NCBI RefSeq assembly: GCF_029051725.1
Contig: NZ_JAACFU010000015.1
Coordinates: 1 to 64,000 of the forward strand
DNA length: 64,000 nucleotides
Direction of reading: 5' to 3'
DNA from: Bradyrhizobium sp. CSS354
Lineage (GTDB): Bacteria > Pseudomonadota > Alphaproteobacteria > Rhizobiales > Xanthobacteraceae
Each line of letters starts with the position of its first letter. The stretch's first letter is position 1. Positions 25,774-34,744 of this stretch are shown in pieces. The position numbers and the translations under genes are program-made. The notes beneath the pieces were generated by a model. The model saw only the letters and a list, made by a program, of their open reading frames with translations, was not told the DNA's origin and ran no database searches.

Positions 25774-25863
25774 GGAGAGATGGCCGAGTGGCTTAAGGCG
25801 CACGCTTGGAAAGCGTGTGTGCGGGAAACCGTACCGTGGGTTCGAATCCCACTCTCTCCGCCA
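25774..25863 (+). tRNA. tRNA-Ser, anticodon GGA
   Basis: 90-base class II tRNA with encoded CCA. The acceptor stem GGAGAGA (25774-25780) pairs with TCTCTCC (25853-25859). The anticodon stem CACGC/GCGTG encloses the loop TTGGAAA, giving anticodon GGA at 25808-25810. A long variable arm and the T loop GGTTCGAATCC are clear. It reads UCC and UCU serine codons. Confidence 0.98.
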
Positions 25864-26212
25864 TCAGCCCCGTCCGGCCAATCTATACCTTGCGTCCCTC
25901 TCGCCCGTCCGCAACACCCTTCCATCGGCGATCGCTGCTGACATGGCGATGCTATGCAGCTGCAGGCAAATGCTCCAATTGTCGCTGTCCAAATGGCGGC
26001 GTCAAAACCCGGGCGCGATGCGGCAATCTGGCGGCAGTTTATTCCATCATTCAACCAGTACATGCGTCGTTGGAAAAGAACCAAAGGTGCATGAGCGCTG
26101 CCGCGTGCTTCGGCCGCCACAATGCGTCGCGACGGCTCGCCATGCAGAAACGCGCCTGTACACGGTCGCGTGACCTCCATAACTTCCGCGGCGCAATGTG
26201 AGGAGATGCGAC
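25864..26212. other. Gene-free region downstream of tRNA-Ser
   Basis: 349 bases between the tRNA and the amidase gene. I find no integrase, no repeat of the tRNA 3-prime end and no convincing small gene. The last 60 bases probably contain the amidase promoter. GC content looks lower than in the flanking genes near 26030-26110. Confidence 0.4.
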
Positions 26213-27787
26213 GTGGCGAAGAAGACGGCGATCAGGAAGAAAACTGCTGCGAAGAAAGCAGCGAAGACCTCCAGCAAGAAAACCGCCGTTCGCAAGGGCA
26301 AGGCTGCGAAGGCTGCAACGAAGCCGGTCAAGCAGGCAGCCCCGCGCAAATCGTCCGCACCGCGCCGTCCCAAGGGCCCGGCCTGGCAATGGTCGGCGGT
26401 CGAGACCGCAGCCGCAATCCGCTCCGGCGCCATCTCCGCGGTCGAGACCGTCGAGGCGCATCTCGATCGGATGCGTGCCGTCAACCCGAGGCTGAACGCC
26501 GTCGTCGTCGATCTCTCGGAGGAGGCGCTGGCTGCGGCGCATGCGGCCGACAAGCGGCGCGCGAAGGGCGGCGAGCTCGGCCTTCTGCATGGCGTACCGA
26601 TCACGATCAAGGAGAATGTCGATTACGAAGGCCGTCCGAATTTCAACGGCGTGCCGGCGAACAAGGACCTCATCGCGCCGTCGGATTCGCCGGTGGTGCG
26701 CAACCTGAAGAGAGCTGGCGCGATTGTCATCGGCCTCACCAACACGCCGGAATTCTCCTTCCGCGGGTTCACCGACAATCCATTGCACGGGCTGACGCTC
26801 AATCCCTGGGATCCGGATATCACCTGCGGTGGCTCCTCGGGCGGTGCGGGTTCGGCGGTCGCCGCCGGCATCGGCACCATCGCGCACGGCAACGACATCG
26901 GCGGCTCGCTGCGCTGGCCGGCGCATTGCAACGGGGTTGCGACCATCAAGCCGACGCAGGGGCGTATCCCGGCGTTCAACGCAAGCGCAACCGCCGAACG
27001 GCCGATGCTGGCGCATCTGATGTCGGCGCAGGGGCCGCTCGCCCGCCACGTCGCCGACGTCAGGCTCGGGCTGGAGGTGATGAGCCAGCGCGATCCACGC
27101 GATCCCTGGTGGGTGCCGGCGCCGCTGGTCGGACCGAAGCCGAAGGGGCCGATCAAGGTCGCGCTCGCCAGGATTCCTGAAGACATGGACGTCGATCCGC
27201 ACGTCGCGGCGGCGTTGCGCCAGGCCGCCGATCATCTGGAGCGTTCCGGCTATCGGGTCAGCGAGGTCGAGGTGCCCGACATCGACGGCGTCTGGCAGAC
27301 CTGGTGCGACATCATCACCAACGAGACGATGGTGATGCAGGAAGCGGGCATGTTGAAGGTGACGTCCGAAGACTTTCACAAGGCGTGGGGCGGCATGAAA
27401 GCCAAGGCCAACGTGCTCGACCTCAAAGCCTGGATGCAGGCGACCGCCGCGCGCAACGGCCATATCCGCGCCTGGCAGCTGTTCTTCGAGGAGTATCCGG
27501 TGGTGCTGGCACCGACCACGGTGAAGCCGATTCCGGGCCCGCGCGAGGATACTGTCAGCCCCGAGCGCGTGCGCGAGATTTTCTGGGGCGAAATCCGCTT
27601 CATCTCCGCGATCAACGTGCTGGGCTTGCCCGGCGCCGTGGTGCCGGTGGCGCTGCACGACGGCAAGCCGATCGGCGTGCAGCTCATTGCCGGGCGCTAT
27701 CGCGAGGACCTCGCGCTCGATGCGGCGACCGCGATCGAGAAACGCGCCGGCGTGCTCGCCCATCGGCTGTGGGAACAGATGGACTGA
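26213..27787 (+). CDS. Amidase-signature hydrolase with histone-H1-like N-terminal tail
   Basis: 524-residue protein. Residues 1-55 are almost entirely Lys, Ala, Arg, Thr, Ser and Pro, with repeated AAKKAAK-like units resembling the H1-like tails of bacterial nucleoid proteins. An amidase-signature domain follows, with catalytic Lys133 (PITIKENVD), the cis-Ser in GGSSGGAGS (208-209) and nucleophile Ser232 (GNDIGGSLR). It should hydrolyse an amide, substrate unknown. The GTG at 26213 has AGGAGA at a good distance; GTG 26198 is an alternative. The tail and domain are in one continuous frame with no sign of a frameshift. Confidence 0.88.
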   Translation: MAKKTAIRKKTAAKKAAKTSSKKTAVRKGKAAKAATKPVKQAAPRKSSAPRRPKGPAWQWSAVETAAAIRSGAISAVETVEAHLDRMRAVNPRLNAVVVDLSEEALAAAHAADKRRAKGGELGLLHGVPITIKENVDYEGRPNFNGVPANKDLIAPSDSPVVRNLKRAGAIVIGLTNTPEFSFRGFTDNPLHGLTLNPWDPDITCGGSSGGAGSAVAAGIGTIAHGNDIGGSLRWPAHCNGVATIKPTQGRIPAFNASATAERPMLAHLMSAQGPLARHVADVRLGLEVMSQRDPRDPWWVPAPLVGPKPKGPIKVALARIPEDMDVDPHVAAALRQAADHLERSGYRVSEVEVPDIDGVWQTWCDIITNETMVMQEAGMLKVTSEDFHKAWGGMKAKANVLDLKAWMQATAARNGHIRAWQLFFEEYPVVLAPTTVKPIPGPREDTVSPERVREIFWGEIRFISAINVLGLPGAVVPVALHDGKPIGVQLIAGRYREDLALDAATAIEKRAGVLAHRLWEQMD

Positions 27788-27806
27788 CAGGGCAGCGAAG
27801 TTGTTT

Positions 27807-27950
27807 CCCTCTCCCCTTGTGGGAGAGGGTGGCTCGCCGCGCAGCGGCGAGACGGGTGAGGGGTCTCTCTCCGCTAACGCAAGCTTGGCCGTATGGATAG
27901 AGACCCCTCATCCGGCGCTTCGCGCCACCTTCTCCCACAAGGGGAGAAGG
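27807..27950. repeat. RIME-like palindromic repeat, copy A2
   Basis: Same orientation and outer arms as copy A1 (opens CCCTCTCCCCTTGTGGGAGA, ends GGGGAGAAGG) with a different central spacer. It lies 19 bases past the amidase stop. Confidence 0.8.
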
Positions 27951-28050
27951 GAGTGCAGCGTGGTCGCTGCCTTCATTAACAATTTGACTTGAATTTTAGC
28001 CAATTCCCCAACAAGTGTTAGGGTTACTTCCTCGATCTCTAGACGAATTA

Positions 28051-28094
28051 TTGTCCGCTTTACCACCCGCCTCTAACAGAGGGACGGCGGACAA
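28051..28094 (+). promoter_or_regulatory. Structured leader upstream of metY
   Basis: Outer arms TTGTCCGC (28051-28058) and GCGGACAA (28087-28094) are exact complements. Inside, CCTCT-AAC-AGAGG (28070-28082) forms a second hairpin. The structure lies 57 bases before the metY ATG, in a position suited to control by a regulator or small molecule. It does not fit the SAM-II consensus I know. Could alternatively be a terminator or part of a promoter dyad. Confidence 0.45.
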
Positions 28095-28150
28095 CGCACA
28101 TGCCTCATACAGGCCAATAAGTGCGGCCCGCTCCACGCGGAGGTGGCACG

Positions 28151-29452
28151 ATGCGCAACGAGACGATCGCTATTCACGCCGGCTACGAGCCCGAAGCCAC
28201 CACGCACGCGGTTGCCGTGCCGATCTACCAGACCGCGGCCTACGCCTTCGATAGCGCCGATCACGGCGCGGCGCTCTTCAATCTCGAGACCGAAGGCTAT
28301 CGCTATAGCCGCATCGCCAATCCGACCAGCGCGGTGCTGGAGAAACGTATCGCCGAGCTCGAGGGCGGCGTCGGCGCGCTTGCGGTCGCGACCGGGCAGG
28401 CCGCGCTGCATTTCGCCTTCGTCAATGTCGCCGATCACGGCGGCAACATCGTTTCCGTGCCGCAGCTCTACGGCACCACGCACACGCTGCTCTCGCACAT
28501 CCTGCCGCGGCAGGGCATCACCGGCCGCTTCGCCGAGAGCGACAAGCCCGAGGCGATCGAAAAGCTGATCGACGAGAACACCCGCGCCGTGTTCGCCGAA
28601 ACCATCGGCAATCCCGCCGGCAATGTCTGCGACATCGAAGCACTGGCGAAGATCGCGCATGCGCATGGCGTGCCGCTGATCGTCGACAATACCGTTGCAA
28701 CCCCCATCCTGCTCAAGCCGTTCGATTACGGCGCCGACATCGCCGTGCATTCGCTGACCAAGTTTTTGGGCGGCCACGGCACCACGCTCGGCGGCGCCAT
28801 CGTCGATTCCGGAAATTTCCCCTGGGCCAAGCACGCCGATCGCTTCCCGGGCTACAACAAGCCGGACGCCTCCTACCATGGCCTGGTCTATGCCGAGCGC
28901 TTCGGCAAGACGGCCTATATCGAACGCGCGCGCAGCATCTATCAGCGCACCATGGGTTCGGTGCTGTCGCCGTTCAACGCCTTCCTGCTGCTCCAGGGCA
29001 TCGAGACCGTCGCGCTGCGCATGGAGCGCCACTGCGAGAATGCCCGCAAGGTCGCCGAATTCCTGCGCAAGGATCCGCGCGTCGCCTGGGTCAACTACAC
29101 CGGTTTCCCGCATAGCCCCTATTATCCGCTGGTGCAGAAATATCTCGACGGCAACGCGTCGTCGCTGTTCACCTTCGGCATCAAGGGCGGCATGGAAGCC
29201 GGCAAGTCCTTCTATGATGCGCTGAAGCTGATCACGCGTCTCGTCAATATCGGCGATGCCAAGTCGCTGGCCTGCCATCCGGCCTCGACGACGCACCGGC
29301 AGATGTCGGCGGAGCAGCAGCGGGTCGCCGGTGTTTTGCCGGAAACGATCCGCTTGTCGATCGGTATCGAGCATTGCCAGGACATCATCGAGGACCTCGA
29401 CCAGGCGCTGGAAAAGGCCTGCCCGTCCGCGCGCCTCCAGGCCGCGGAGTAG
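28151..29452 (+). CDS. metY: O-acetylhomoserine sulfhydrylase, MetY/MetZ type
   Basis: 433-residue PLP enzyme of the Cys/Met metabolism family, making homocysteine from an O-acylhomoserine and sulfide. The PLP Lys is in HSLTKFLGGHGTTLGG. The N-terminal YRYSRIANPT and ATGQAALH motifs and the length fit MetY better than cystathionine gamma-synthase. The ATG at 28151 follows GGAGGTGGC. metA follows 12 bases later and makes the acylhomoserine, so the two genes form a methionine pair. Acetyl versus succinyl ester preference is not settled by sequence alone. Confidence 0.92.
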   Translation: MRNETIAIHAGYEPEATTHAVAVPIYQTAAYAFDSADHGAALFNLETEGYRYSRIANPTSAVLEKRIAELEGGVGALAVATGQAALHFAFVNVADHGGNIVSVPQLYGTTHTLLSHILPRQGITGRFAESDKPEAIEKLIDENTRAVFAETIGNPAGNVCDIEALAKIAHAHGVPLIVDNTVATPILLKPFDYGADIAVHSLTKFLGGHGTTLGGAIVDSGNFPWAKHADRFPGYNKPDASYHGLVYAERFGKTAYIERARSIYQRTMGSVLSPFNAFLLLQGIETVALRMERHCENARKVAEFLRKDPRVAWVNYTGFPHSPYYPLVQKYLDGNASSLFTFGIKGGMEAGKSFYDALKLITRLVNIGDAKSLACHPASTTHRQMSAEQQRVAGVLPETIRLSIGIEHCQDIIEDLDQALEKACPSARLQAAE

Positions 29453-29464
29453 GCGGCCGCGCCG

Positions 29465-30466
29465 ATGACGATCCTGATCGACAGGGATCAAGCCATATCG
29501 AGCCCGACGCTGGTGCCGCGAGCGGGTGATCTGGCGCGCGAGCCCGGCGGCACCGAGCTCACCATTGGCCTGATCAACAACATGCCGGATCCCGCGCTGA
29601 AGGCGACCGAGCGGCAGTTCATGAAGCTGCTGCAAGCTGCAGCAGGTCCGCGCCGCGTCCGCTTTCAATGCTTCTCGCTGCCCTCGGTCAAGCGCTCGCC
29701 GCAAGCGAGATGGCATGTCGAGAGCGAATATTCGGAACTCACCGAACTCAGGCGCCACAAGTTCGACGGTCTGATCGTGACCGGCGCCGAGCCGATCGCG
29801 CCCGAGCTCGACCAGGAACCATACTGGCGCGACCTCACCGAGCTGATCGACTGGGCCAAGGTCAACACGCGCTCGACGATCTGGTCGTGCCTCGCTGCCC
29901 ATGCCGCGGTGCTGCATCTCGACCGCATCGAACGGCGGCCGCTGCCGGCCAAATGTCACGGCATTTTCGACTGCGAAGCCGTCACCAGCGATCCGCTGAC
30001 GCGGGCCGCGCCTGCGCCCCTCAAGGTCTCGCATTCGCGTCTCAACGAGATCGCCGAGAGCGACCTCGCGCAGGCCGGTTACCAGGTGCTGACGCGTTCT
30101 GCAAAGGCCGGCGTCGATATCTTCGTCCGGCAATATGCCAGCCGCTTCCTGTTCTTCCAGGGCCATCCGGAATATGACGCGCTGTCGCTTCAGCGCGAAT
30201 ATCTGCGCGACGTCGGCCGTTACCTCGCGCGTGAGCGCGACAATTATCCGCATTTGCCCGTGAGCTATTTTGACGCTGCGAGCGAAGAGAAGCTGGTGCG
30301 CTTCGAGAAGCAGGCAAGGCACCAGCGCCACCCCGCGCTCAGCAACGAACTGCCGGCGCTGAATTTGCGTGCCGATATCGCCGCGGGCAGCGCCGCGGCG
30401 GCATTGTTCCGGAACTGGCTGCAATATCTCGGCGCGGAGACCGACGCGTCGGTGCTTGCACGATAG
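29465..30466 (+). CDS. metA: Homoserine O-acyltransferase, MetA family
   Basis: 333-residue class I glutamine-amidotransferase-like acyltransferase that activates homoserine. The catalytic Cys is in IWSCLAAHAAVLH and the partner His is in FFQGHPEYDALSL, with the family opening LTIGLINNMPD. Family members use acetyl-CoA or succinyl-CoA and sequence similarity does not reliably separate them. It sits directly behind metY. The C-terminal 40 residues, rich in Ala and Leu, extend slightly beyond the E. coli protein. Confidence 0.93.
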   Translation: MTILIDRDQAISSPTLVPRAGDLAREPGGTELTIGLINNMPDPALKATERQFMKLLQAAAGPRRVRFQCFSLPSVKRSPQARWHVESEYSELTELRRHKFDGLIVTGAEPIAPELDQEPYWRDLTELIDWAKVNTRSTIWSCLAAHAAVLHLDRIERRPLPAKCHGIFDCEAVTSDPLTRAAPAPLKVSHSRLNEIAESDLAQAGYQVLTRSAKAGVDIFVRQYASRFLFFQGHPEYDALSLQREYLRDVGRYLARERDNYPHLPVSYFDAASEEKLVRFEKQARHQRHPALSNELPALNLRADIAAGSAAAALFRNWLQYLGAETDASVLAR

Positions 30467-30561
30467 GTCAGGACGGCGGGGTCGACGTTAGGACTAACGA
30501 AGTGTGAAGCTTGCCTCAAGCAGCGCACGAATGCTTCAGTGAGGGGCGGGGCAGACAGGAA

Positions 30562-31314
30562 ATGCGAGTCGTGTGGTCGGCACTCCAGGGACGCGTGAGC
30601 AATCGGCTGGCCCGGCATTTCCGCGCCGCGCCGCACCGGCTGCCCGCGCATGCGCCCATGGTGAGCTTCACCTTCGACGATGCCCCCGATAGCGCCGCAG
30701 GCGAGGGGGCCGGGCTTCTGGAGCAGCATGGCGGCCGCGGCACGTTCTATCTCGCCGGCAGCCTGGTCGATCGTCCCTCGGACCACTGGCACGGCCTGTC
30801 AAACGACGCCGTGGTGCGGCTTCACCGGGCCGGGCACGAGATCGCCTGCCACACCTTCTCGCATCAGAGTGCGGTCAATCTCGACGAGGCCGCGATGGCC
30901 CGCGAGATCGAGCGAAACCGCAGCCATTTTCGCGCCATCGATTCCTCGATCACGCTGGAAAATTTCGCTTACCCCTATGGCATCGCGTCGGTGTGGCGCA
31001 AGCCGCAGCTCGCCAAGACCTTCCGCTCGGCGCGCGGCATCCTTCCCGGCGTCAATCGCGACGTCATCGATCTCCAGTTCCTGAGGGCCTCGCCCTTGGT
31101 CGATTGCGAGATCGATATTGCCGGTGTCGATCGCCATTTCGACGAGGCGGTCGAGAGCGGCGGATGGCTGATCTTCTACGGTCATGACGTCGCCAACGCG
31201 GCGAGCCCGTATGGCTGCACGCCGCACCTGATGCGCCATGCGCTGCAGGCCGCCGGGAAGCGCGACATGCCAATCGTGACGGTCGCGGAAGCGCTGCGAA
31301 GGATCGGGGCGTAG
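30562..31314 (+). CDS. Polysaccharide deacetylase (NodB-type) family protein
   Basis: 250-residue carbohydrate esterase family 4 protein. Motif 1 is SFTFDDAP with the catalytic and metal Asp residues, and motif 2 is HEIACHTFSHQ with the His-xxx-His pair. A further conserved element is AYPYG. No signal peptide is evident. It would remove acetyl or N-acetyl groups from a glycan, but the substrate is unclear and no nod genes are near. The ATG at 30562 is supported by the domain start; the ribosome site there is poor, and the frame is open to a TTG at 30511. Confidence 0.85.
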   Translation: MRVVWSALQGRVSNRLARHFRAAPHRLPAHAPMVSFTFDDAPDSAAGEGAGLLEQHGGRGTFYLAGSLVDRPSDHWHGLSNDAVVRLHRAGHEIACHTFSHQSAVNLDEAAMAREIERNRSHFRAIDSSITLENFAYPYGIASVWRKPQLAKTFRSARGILPGVNRDVIDLQFLRASPLVDCEIDIAGVDRHFDEAVESGGWLIFYGHDVANAASPYGCTPHLMRHALQAAGKRDMPIVTVAEALRRIGA

Positions 31315-31324
31315 CGACTTCTTC

Positions 31325-31474
31325 CCTTCTCCCCTTGTGGGAGAAGGTGGCGCGAAGCGCCGGATGAGGGGTTGTTTCCGCGAATTCAACTGCAGCAGGC
31401 TCACGCGCGGAGAGGTACCCCTCACCCGTCTCGCCGCTACGCGACGAGCCACCCTCTCCCACAAGGGGAGAGGG
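31325..31474. repeat. RIME-like palindromic repeat, copy A3 (inverted)
   Basis: Reverse orientation relative to copies A1 and A2: it begins CCTTCTCCCCTTGTGGGAGA and ends ACAAGGGGAGAGGG. It sits between the deacetylase and recQ genes. Confidence 0.8.
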
Positions 31475-31563
31475 GAAGACTCGCGTCTCGCTCCGCAAAC
31501 AGTCTTGCCACGCCTGCGCGGTCATGCGACTGGCCTTGTGACGAATCCCAGGTCCGCCACTCC

Positions 31564-33429
31564 ATGTCCCCTCCTTCCACTGCTCCGCTTCCTGCGCCCC
31601 AAAACGGCCGCGATGCGCTGTCGGTGCTGCGTTCGGTGTTCGGCCTGCCCGGGTTCCGCGGCGCGCAGGGCGAGATCATCCGGCACGTCACCGACGGTGG
31701 CAATTGCCTCGTGTTGATGCCGACCGGCGGCGGCAAGTCGCTTTGCTATCAATTGCCGGCACTGCTGCGTGAAGGCTGCGGCATCGTGGTGTCCCCCTTG
31801 ATTGCGCTGATGCGTGACCAGGTCGCCGCCATGCTCGAAGCCGGGGTCAACGCCGCTGCGCTGAACTCGTCGCTGACCCCGCAGGAAGCCTCCGATATCG
31901 AGCGGCGCCTGATTGCGGGTGATCTCGACCTGCTCTATGTCGCGCCGGAACGGCTGGTGACGCCGCGCTGCCTGGCGCTGCTGGCGCGGGCGAAGGTGGC
32001 GCTGTTCGCGATCGACGAGGCGCATTGCGTCTCGCAATGGGGCCATGATTTCCGCCCCGAGTATGTCGGCCTGTCGATCATCGCCGAGCGCTTTCCCGAC
32101 GTGCCGCGCATCGCGCTGACTGCGACTGCCGACGAGTTGACCCGCAAGGAGATCGTCGAGCGGCTTCAGCTTGCAGACAGTCCGCACTTCGTCTCCAGCT
32201 TCGATCGTCCCAACATCCGTTACGAGATCGTCGACAAGCGCAATGCGGTGTCGCAGCTCAAGGATTTCATCCGGGATCGTCACGCGGGCGATGCGGGCGT
32301 CGTCTATTGCCTGTCCCGCAAGCGGGTCGAGGAGGTCGCCGCCGCGCTCGACGACGCCGGCATTGCGGCGTTGCCCTATCACGCCGGGCTCGACAGCAGC
32401 GTGCGCTCGCGCAACCAGGACCGCTTCCTCAACGAGGACGGCATCGTCATCGTCGCGACCATTGCCTTCGGCATGGGCATCGACAAGCCCGACGTGCGCT
32501 TCGTCGCGCATCTCGATCTGCCCAAGAGCATCGAGGCCTATTACCAGGAGACAGGACGCGCCGGCCGTGACGGCAAGCCGTCGGCGGCCTGGATGGCGTA
32601 CGGTCTCTCGGACATCGTGCAGCAGCGTCGCATGATCGACGAGTCGAGCGGCTCCGACGAATTCAAGCGGGTCTCGATCGGCAAGCTCGATGCGCTCGTT
32701 GGCCTTGCCGAAACGCCGCACTGCCGGCGCCGGCGGCTGCTCGCCTATTTCGGCGAGATCGTGATGGGCGAGGGCTGCGGCAATTGCGACAACTGCCTGA
32801 CGCCGCCGAAAATGCGCGACGGCAAGGTGCTGGCGCAAAAACTGCTATCCTGTGCCTATCGCACCGGGCAGCGTTTCGGCGCTATGCATCTCATCGACGT
32901 GCTGATCGGACGCCTGACCGAGAAGGTGACGCAGTTCGGCCACGACAAGCTGACGGTGTTCGGCATCGGACGCGAGCTCAACGAGAAGCAGTGGCGCACG
33001 GTGCTGCGGCAGCTCGTGGCGATGGGACATTTGTTGAGTGACAGCGAAGCTTTCGGCGCGCTGAAGCTGACGGATTCGTCGCGCGGCGTGCTGCGGGGCG
33101 AAACGGAAGTGTGGCTGCGCGAGGAAGCGCCCGGCGCCCGGATCCGTTCGAGCCGCGCCAAGTCCCGCCGCGGTGATCTGGCGCCGGCGGCCGGCGCGCC
33201 GCAGGGCGATGTCGATCCTGAATTGCGTACGCGGCTACGAGCGTGGCGCTCGGATATTGCCCGCGAACGTGGCGTTCCGGCCTACGTCGTGCTGCACGAC
33301 GCCACCATCGACGGCATCGTTCGCGCATGGCCGACCACGCTGGACGAGCTGCGCAACGTGCCCGGCATCGGCGACAAGAAGCTCGAGCATTACGGCGACG
33401 AGCTGCTGCAGATCGTCAGGACGCGGTAG
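31564..33429 (+). CDS. recQ: ATP-dependent DNA helicase RecQ
   Basis: 621-residue 3-prime to 5-prime DNA helicase used in recombination and repair of stalled forks. Walker A is MPTGGGKSL (K58), the DEAH box is FAIDEAHCVSQWGHDFRPEY, motif VI is QETGRAGRDG, the RQC zinc site has the CGNCDNC cluster, and a C-terminal HRDC domain contains LRNVPGIGDKKLEHYGDELL. Length is close to the E. coli protein. The ATG at 31564 is preferred; the open frame further upstream lies in the palindromic repeat. The region between the RQC and HRDC domains is Arg-rich and variable. Confidence 0.96.
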   Translation: MSPPSTAPLPAPQNGRDALSVLRSVFGLPGFRGAQGEIIRHVTDGGNCLVLMPTGGGKSLCYQLPALLREGCGIVVSPLIALMRDQVAAMLEAGVNAAALNSSLTPQEASDIERRLIAGDLDLLYVAPERLVTPRCLALLARAKVALFAIDEAHCVSQWGHDFRPEYVGLSIIAERFPDVPRIALTATADELTRKEIVERLQLADSPHFVSSFDRPNIRYEIVDKRNAVSQLKDFIRDRHAGDAGVVYCLSRKRVEEVAAALDDAGIAALPYHAGLDSSVRSRNQDRFLNEDGIVIVATIAFGMGIDKPDVRFVAHLDLPKSIEAYYQETGRAGRDGKPSAAWMAYGLSDIVQQRRMIDESSGSDEFKRVSIGKLDALVGLAETPHCRRRRLLAYFGEIVMGEGCGNCDNCLTPPKMRDGKVLAQKLLSCAYRTGQRFGAMHLIDVLIGRLTEKVTQFGHDKLTVFGIGRELNEKQWRTVLRQLVAMGHLLSDSEAFGALKLTDSSRGVLRGETEVWLREEAPGARIRSSRAKSRRGDLAPAAGAPQGDVDPELRTRLRAWRSDIARERGVPAYVVLHDATIDGIVRAWPTTLDELRNVPGIGDKKLEHYGDELLQIVRTR

Positions 33430-33470
33430 GGCGCGGTGGCGGTTGTTAGCGCGCCAACTCTCTCCACATC

Positions 33471-33626
33471 GTCATCCCGGACAAGCGCAGCGAAGCGGAG
33501 CGCAGATCCGGGATCCATACCGCGTGATTTCTCTTGGGGCACGCGCGACGACGCTCCTCGCCAAACCACTCCCTGGGGTTATGGGTCCCGGCCCCCGTGC
33601 GCAATTGCGCACTAGGCCGGGACGAC
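33471..33626. repeat. Palindromic intergenic repeat, copy B4 (composite)
   Basis: The left half is a GTCATCCCGG...GATCCGGGAT hairpin with an AAGCGCAGCGAAGCGGAGCG spacer; the right half matches copy B1, including GTGCGCAATTGCGCAC and the end CCGGGACGAC. It lies between the convergent recQ and acdS genes. Confidence 0.7.
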
Positions 33627-33656
33627 AGCGGTAAATGAGGCGCGAGGCGGGCAACC

Positions 33657-34670
33657 TCAGCCGTTCCTGAACGCATACCCATAGCCGTTCAGCGCCGGCG
33701 CGCCGCCGAGATGGGCGTAGAGGATCTTGGCGCCCTTCTCGAAATAACCCTTCTGCGTAAGGTCGATCAGGCCCTGCATCGACTTGCCCTCGTAGACGGG
33801 GTCGGTGATCATGGCTTCGAGACGCGCGGTCAGGCGGATCGCCTCCTTGGTCTCTTCCGACGGCACGCCGTAGGCGGGATAAGCATAATCCTCGATCAGC
33901 ACGACGTCGTCGGCGACGAGATCCTTGCCGAGCTCGACGAGCTTGGCCGTGTTCTGCGCGATCGAGAGCACCTGCGCCTTGGTCTGCGCCGGGGTGAAGG
34001 AGGCGTCGATGCCGATCACCTTTCGCGCGCGGCCATCGGCGGCGAAGCCGACCAGCATGCCGGCATGGGTCGAGCCGGTGACGGTGCAGACCACGATATA
34101 GTCGAACTTGAAGCCGAGTTCGGCTTCCTGCTTGCGCACTTCCTCGGCGAAGCCGACATAGCCGAGCCCGCCGTATTTGTGCACGGAGGCGCCGGCGGGA
34201 ATCGCATAGGGCTTGCCGCCCGCCGCCTTCACCTCCTCGATCGCCTCCTCCCAGCTCTTGCGGATGCCGATGTCGAAGCCGTCGTCGACCAGGCGCACGT
34301 CGGCGCCCATGATGCGCGACAGCATGATGTTGCCGACGCGGTCGTAGACGGCGTCCTCGTGCGGCACCCAGGCCTCCTGCACCAGGCGGCACTTCATTCC
34401 GATCTTGGCCGCCACCGCCGCGATCATGCGGGTGTGGTTGGATTGCACGCCGCCGATCGAAACCAGCGTGTCGGCGTTCGAGGCGATCGCGTCGGGGATG
34501 ATGTATTCGAGCTTGCGCAGCTTGTTGCCGCCATAGGCGAGCCCGGAATTGCAGTCCTCGCGCTTGGCATAGACCTCGACATTGCCGCCGAGATGCTTGG
34601 ACAGCCGCTCCAGCTTCTCGATGGGCGTCGGACCAAAGGTCAGCGGATAGCGCGCGAATTTTTCGAGCAT
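33657..34670 (-). CDS. acdS: 1-aminocyclopropane-1-carboxylate deaminase
   Basis: 337-residue PLP fold II enzyme that breaks down ACC, the plant ethylene precursor, to ammonia and 2-oxobutyrate; in rhizobia this lowers root ethylene. PLP Lys is K50 in YGGNKLRKLEY. The residues that separate true ACC deaminase from D-cysteine desulfhydrase are in place: Tyr293-Glu294 (VYEGKS) and Leu321 (HLGGAPALNGY). Start at ATG 34670 gives the family length and the standard MLEKFARYPLTFGP opening; the frame runs back to 34817 over the promoter. It is divergent from its Lrp-type regulator. Confidence 0.96.
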   Translation of the reverse strand: MLEKFARYPLTFGPTPIEKLERLSKHLGGNVEVYAKREDCNSGLAYGGNKLRKLEYIIPDAIASNADTLVSIGGVQSNHTRMIAAVAAKIGMKCRLVQEAWVPHEDAVYDRVGNIMLSRIMGADVRLVDDGFDIGIRKSWEEAIEEVKAAGGKPYAIPAGASVHKYGGLGYVGFAEEVRKQEAELGFKFDYIVVCTVTGSTHAGMLVGFAADGRARKVIGIDASFTPAQTKAQVLSIAQNTAKLVELGKDLVADDVVLIEDYAYPAYGVPSEETKEAIRLTARLEAMITDPVYEGKSMQGLIDLTQKGYFEKGAKILYAHLGGAPALNGYGYAFRNG

Positions 34671-34744
34671 CGTCAGGTCATCCCGATTGGCGTTAATGTC
34701 TGCGAAAACGCTAGCATCGCGCTGCAAAAAGGTGCTTTCAAATA

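Noticed and set aside
27960..28150. SAM-II riboswitch before metY
   Set aside because: The expected pseudoknot sequence elements are not visible; only the nested hairpin is. A covariance search would decide.
28073..30424. 783-codon antisense frame over metY and metA
   Set aside because: Composition is typical of shadow frames and both sense genes are well supported by motifs.
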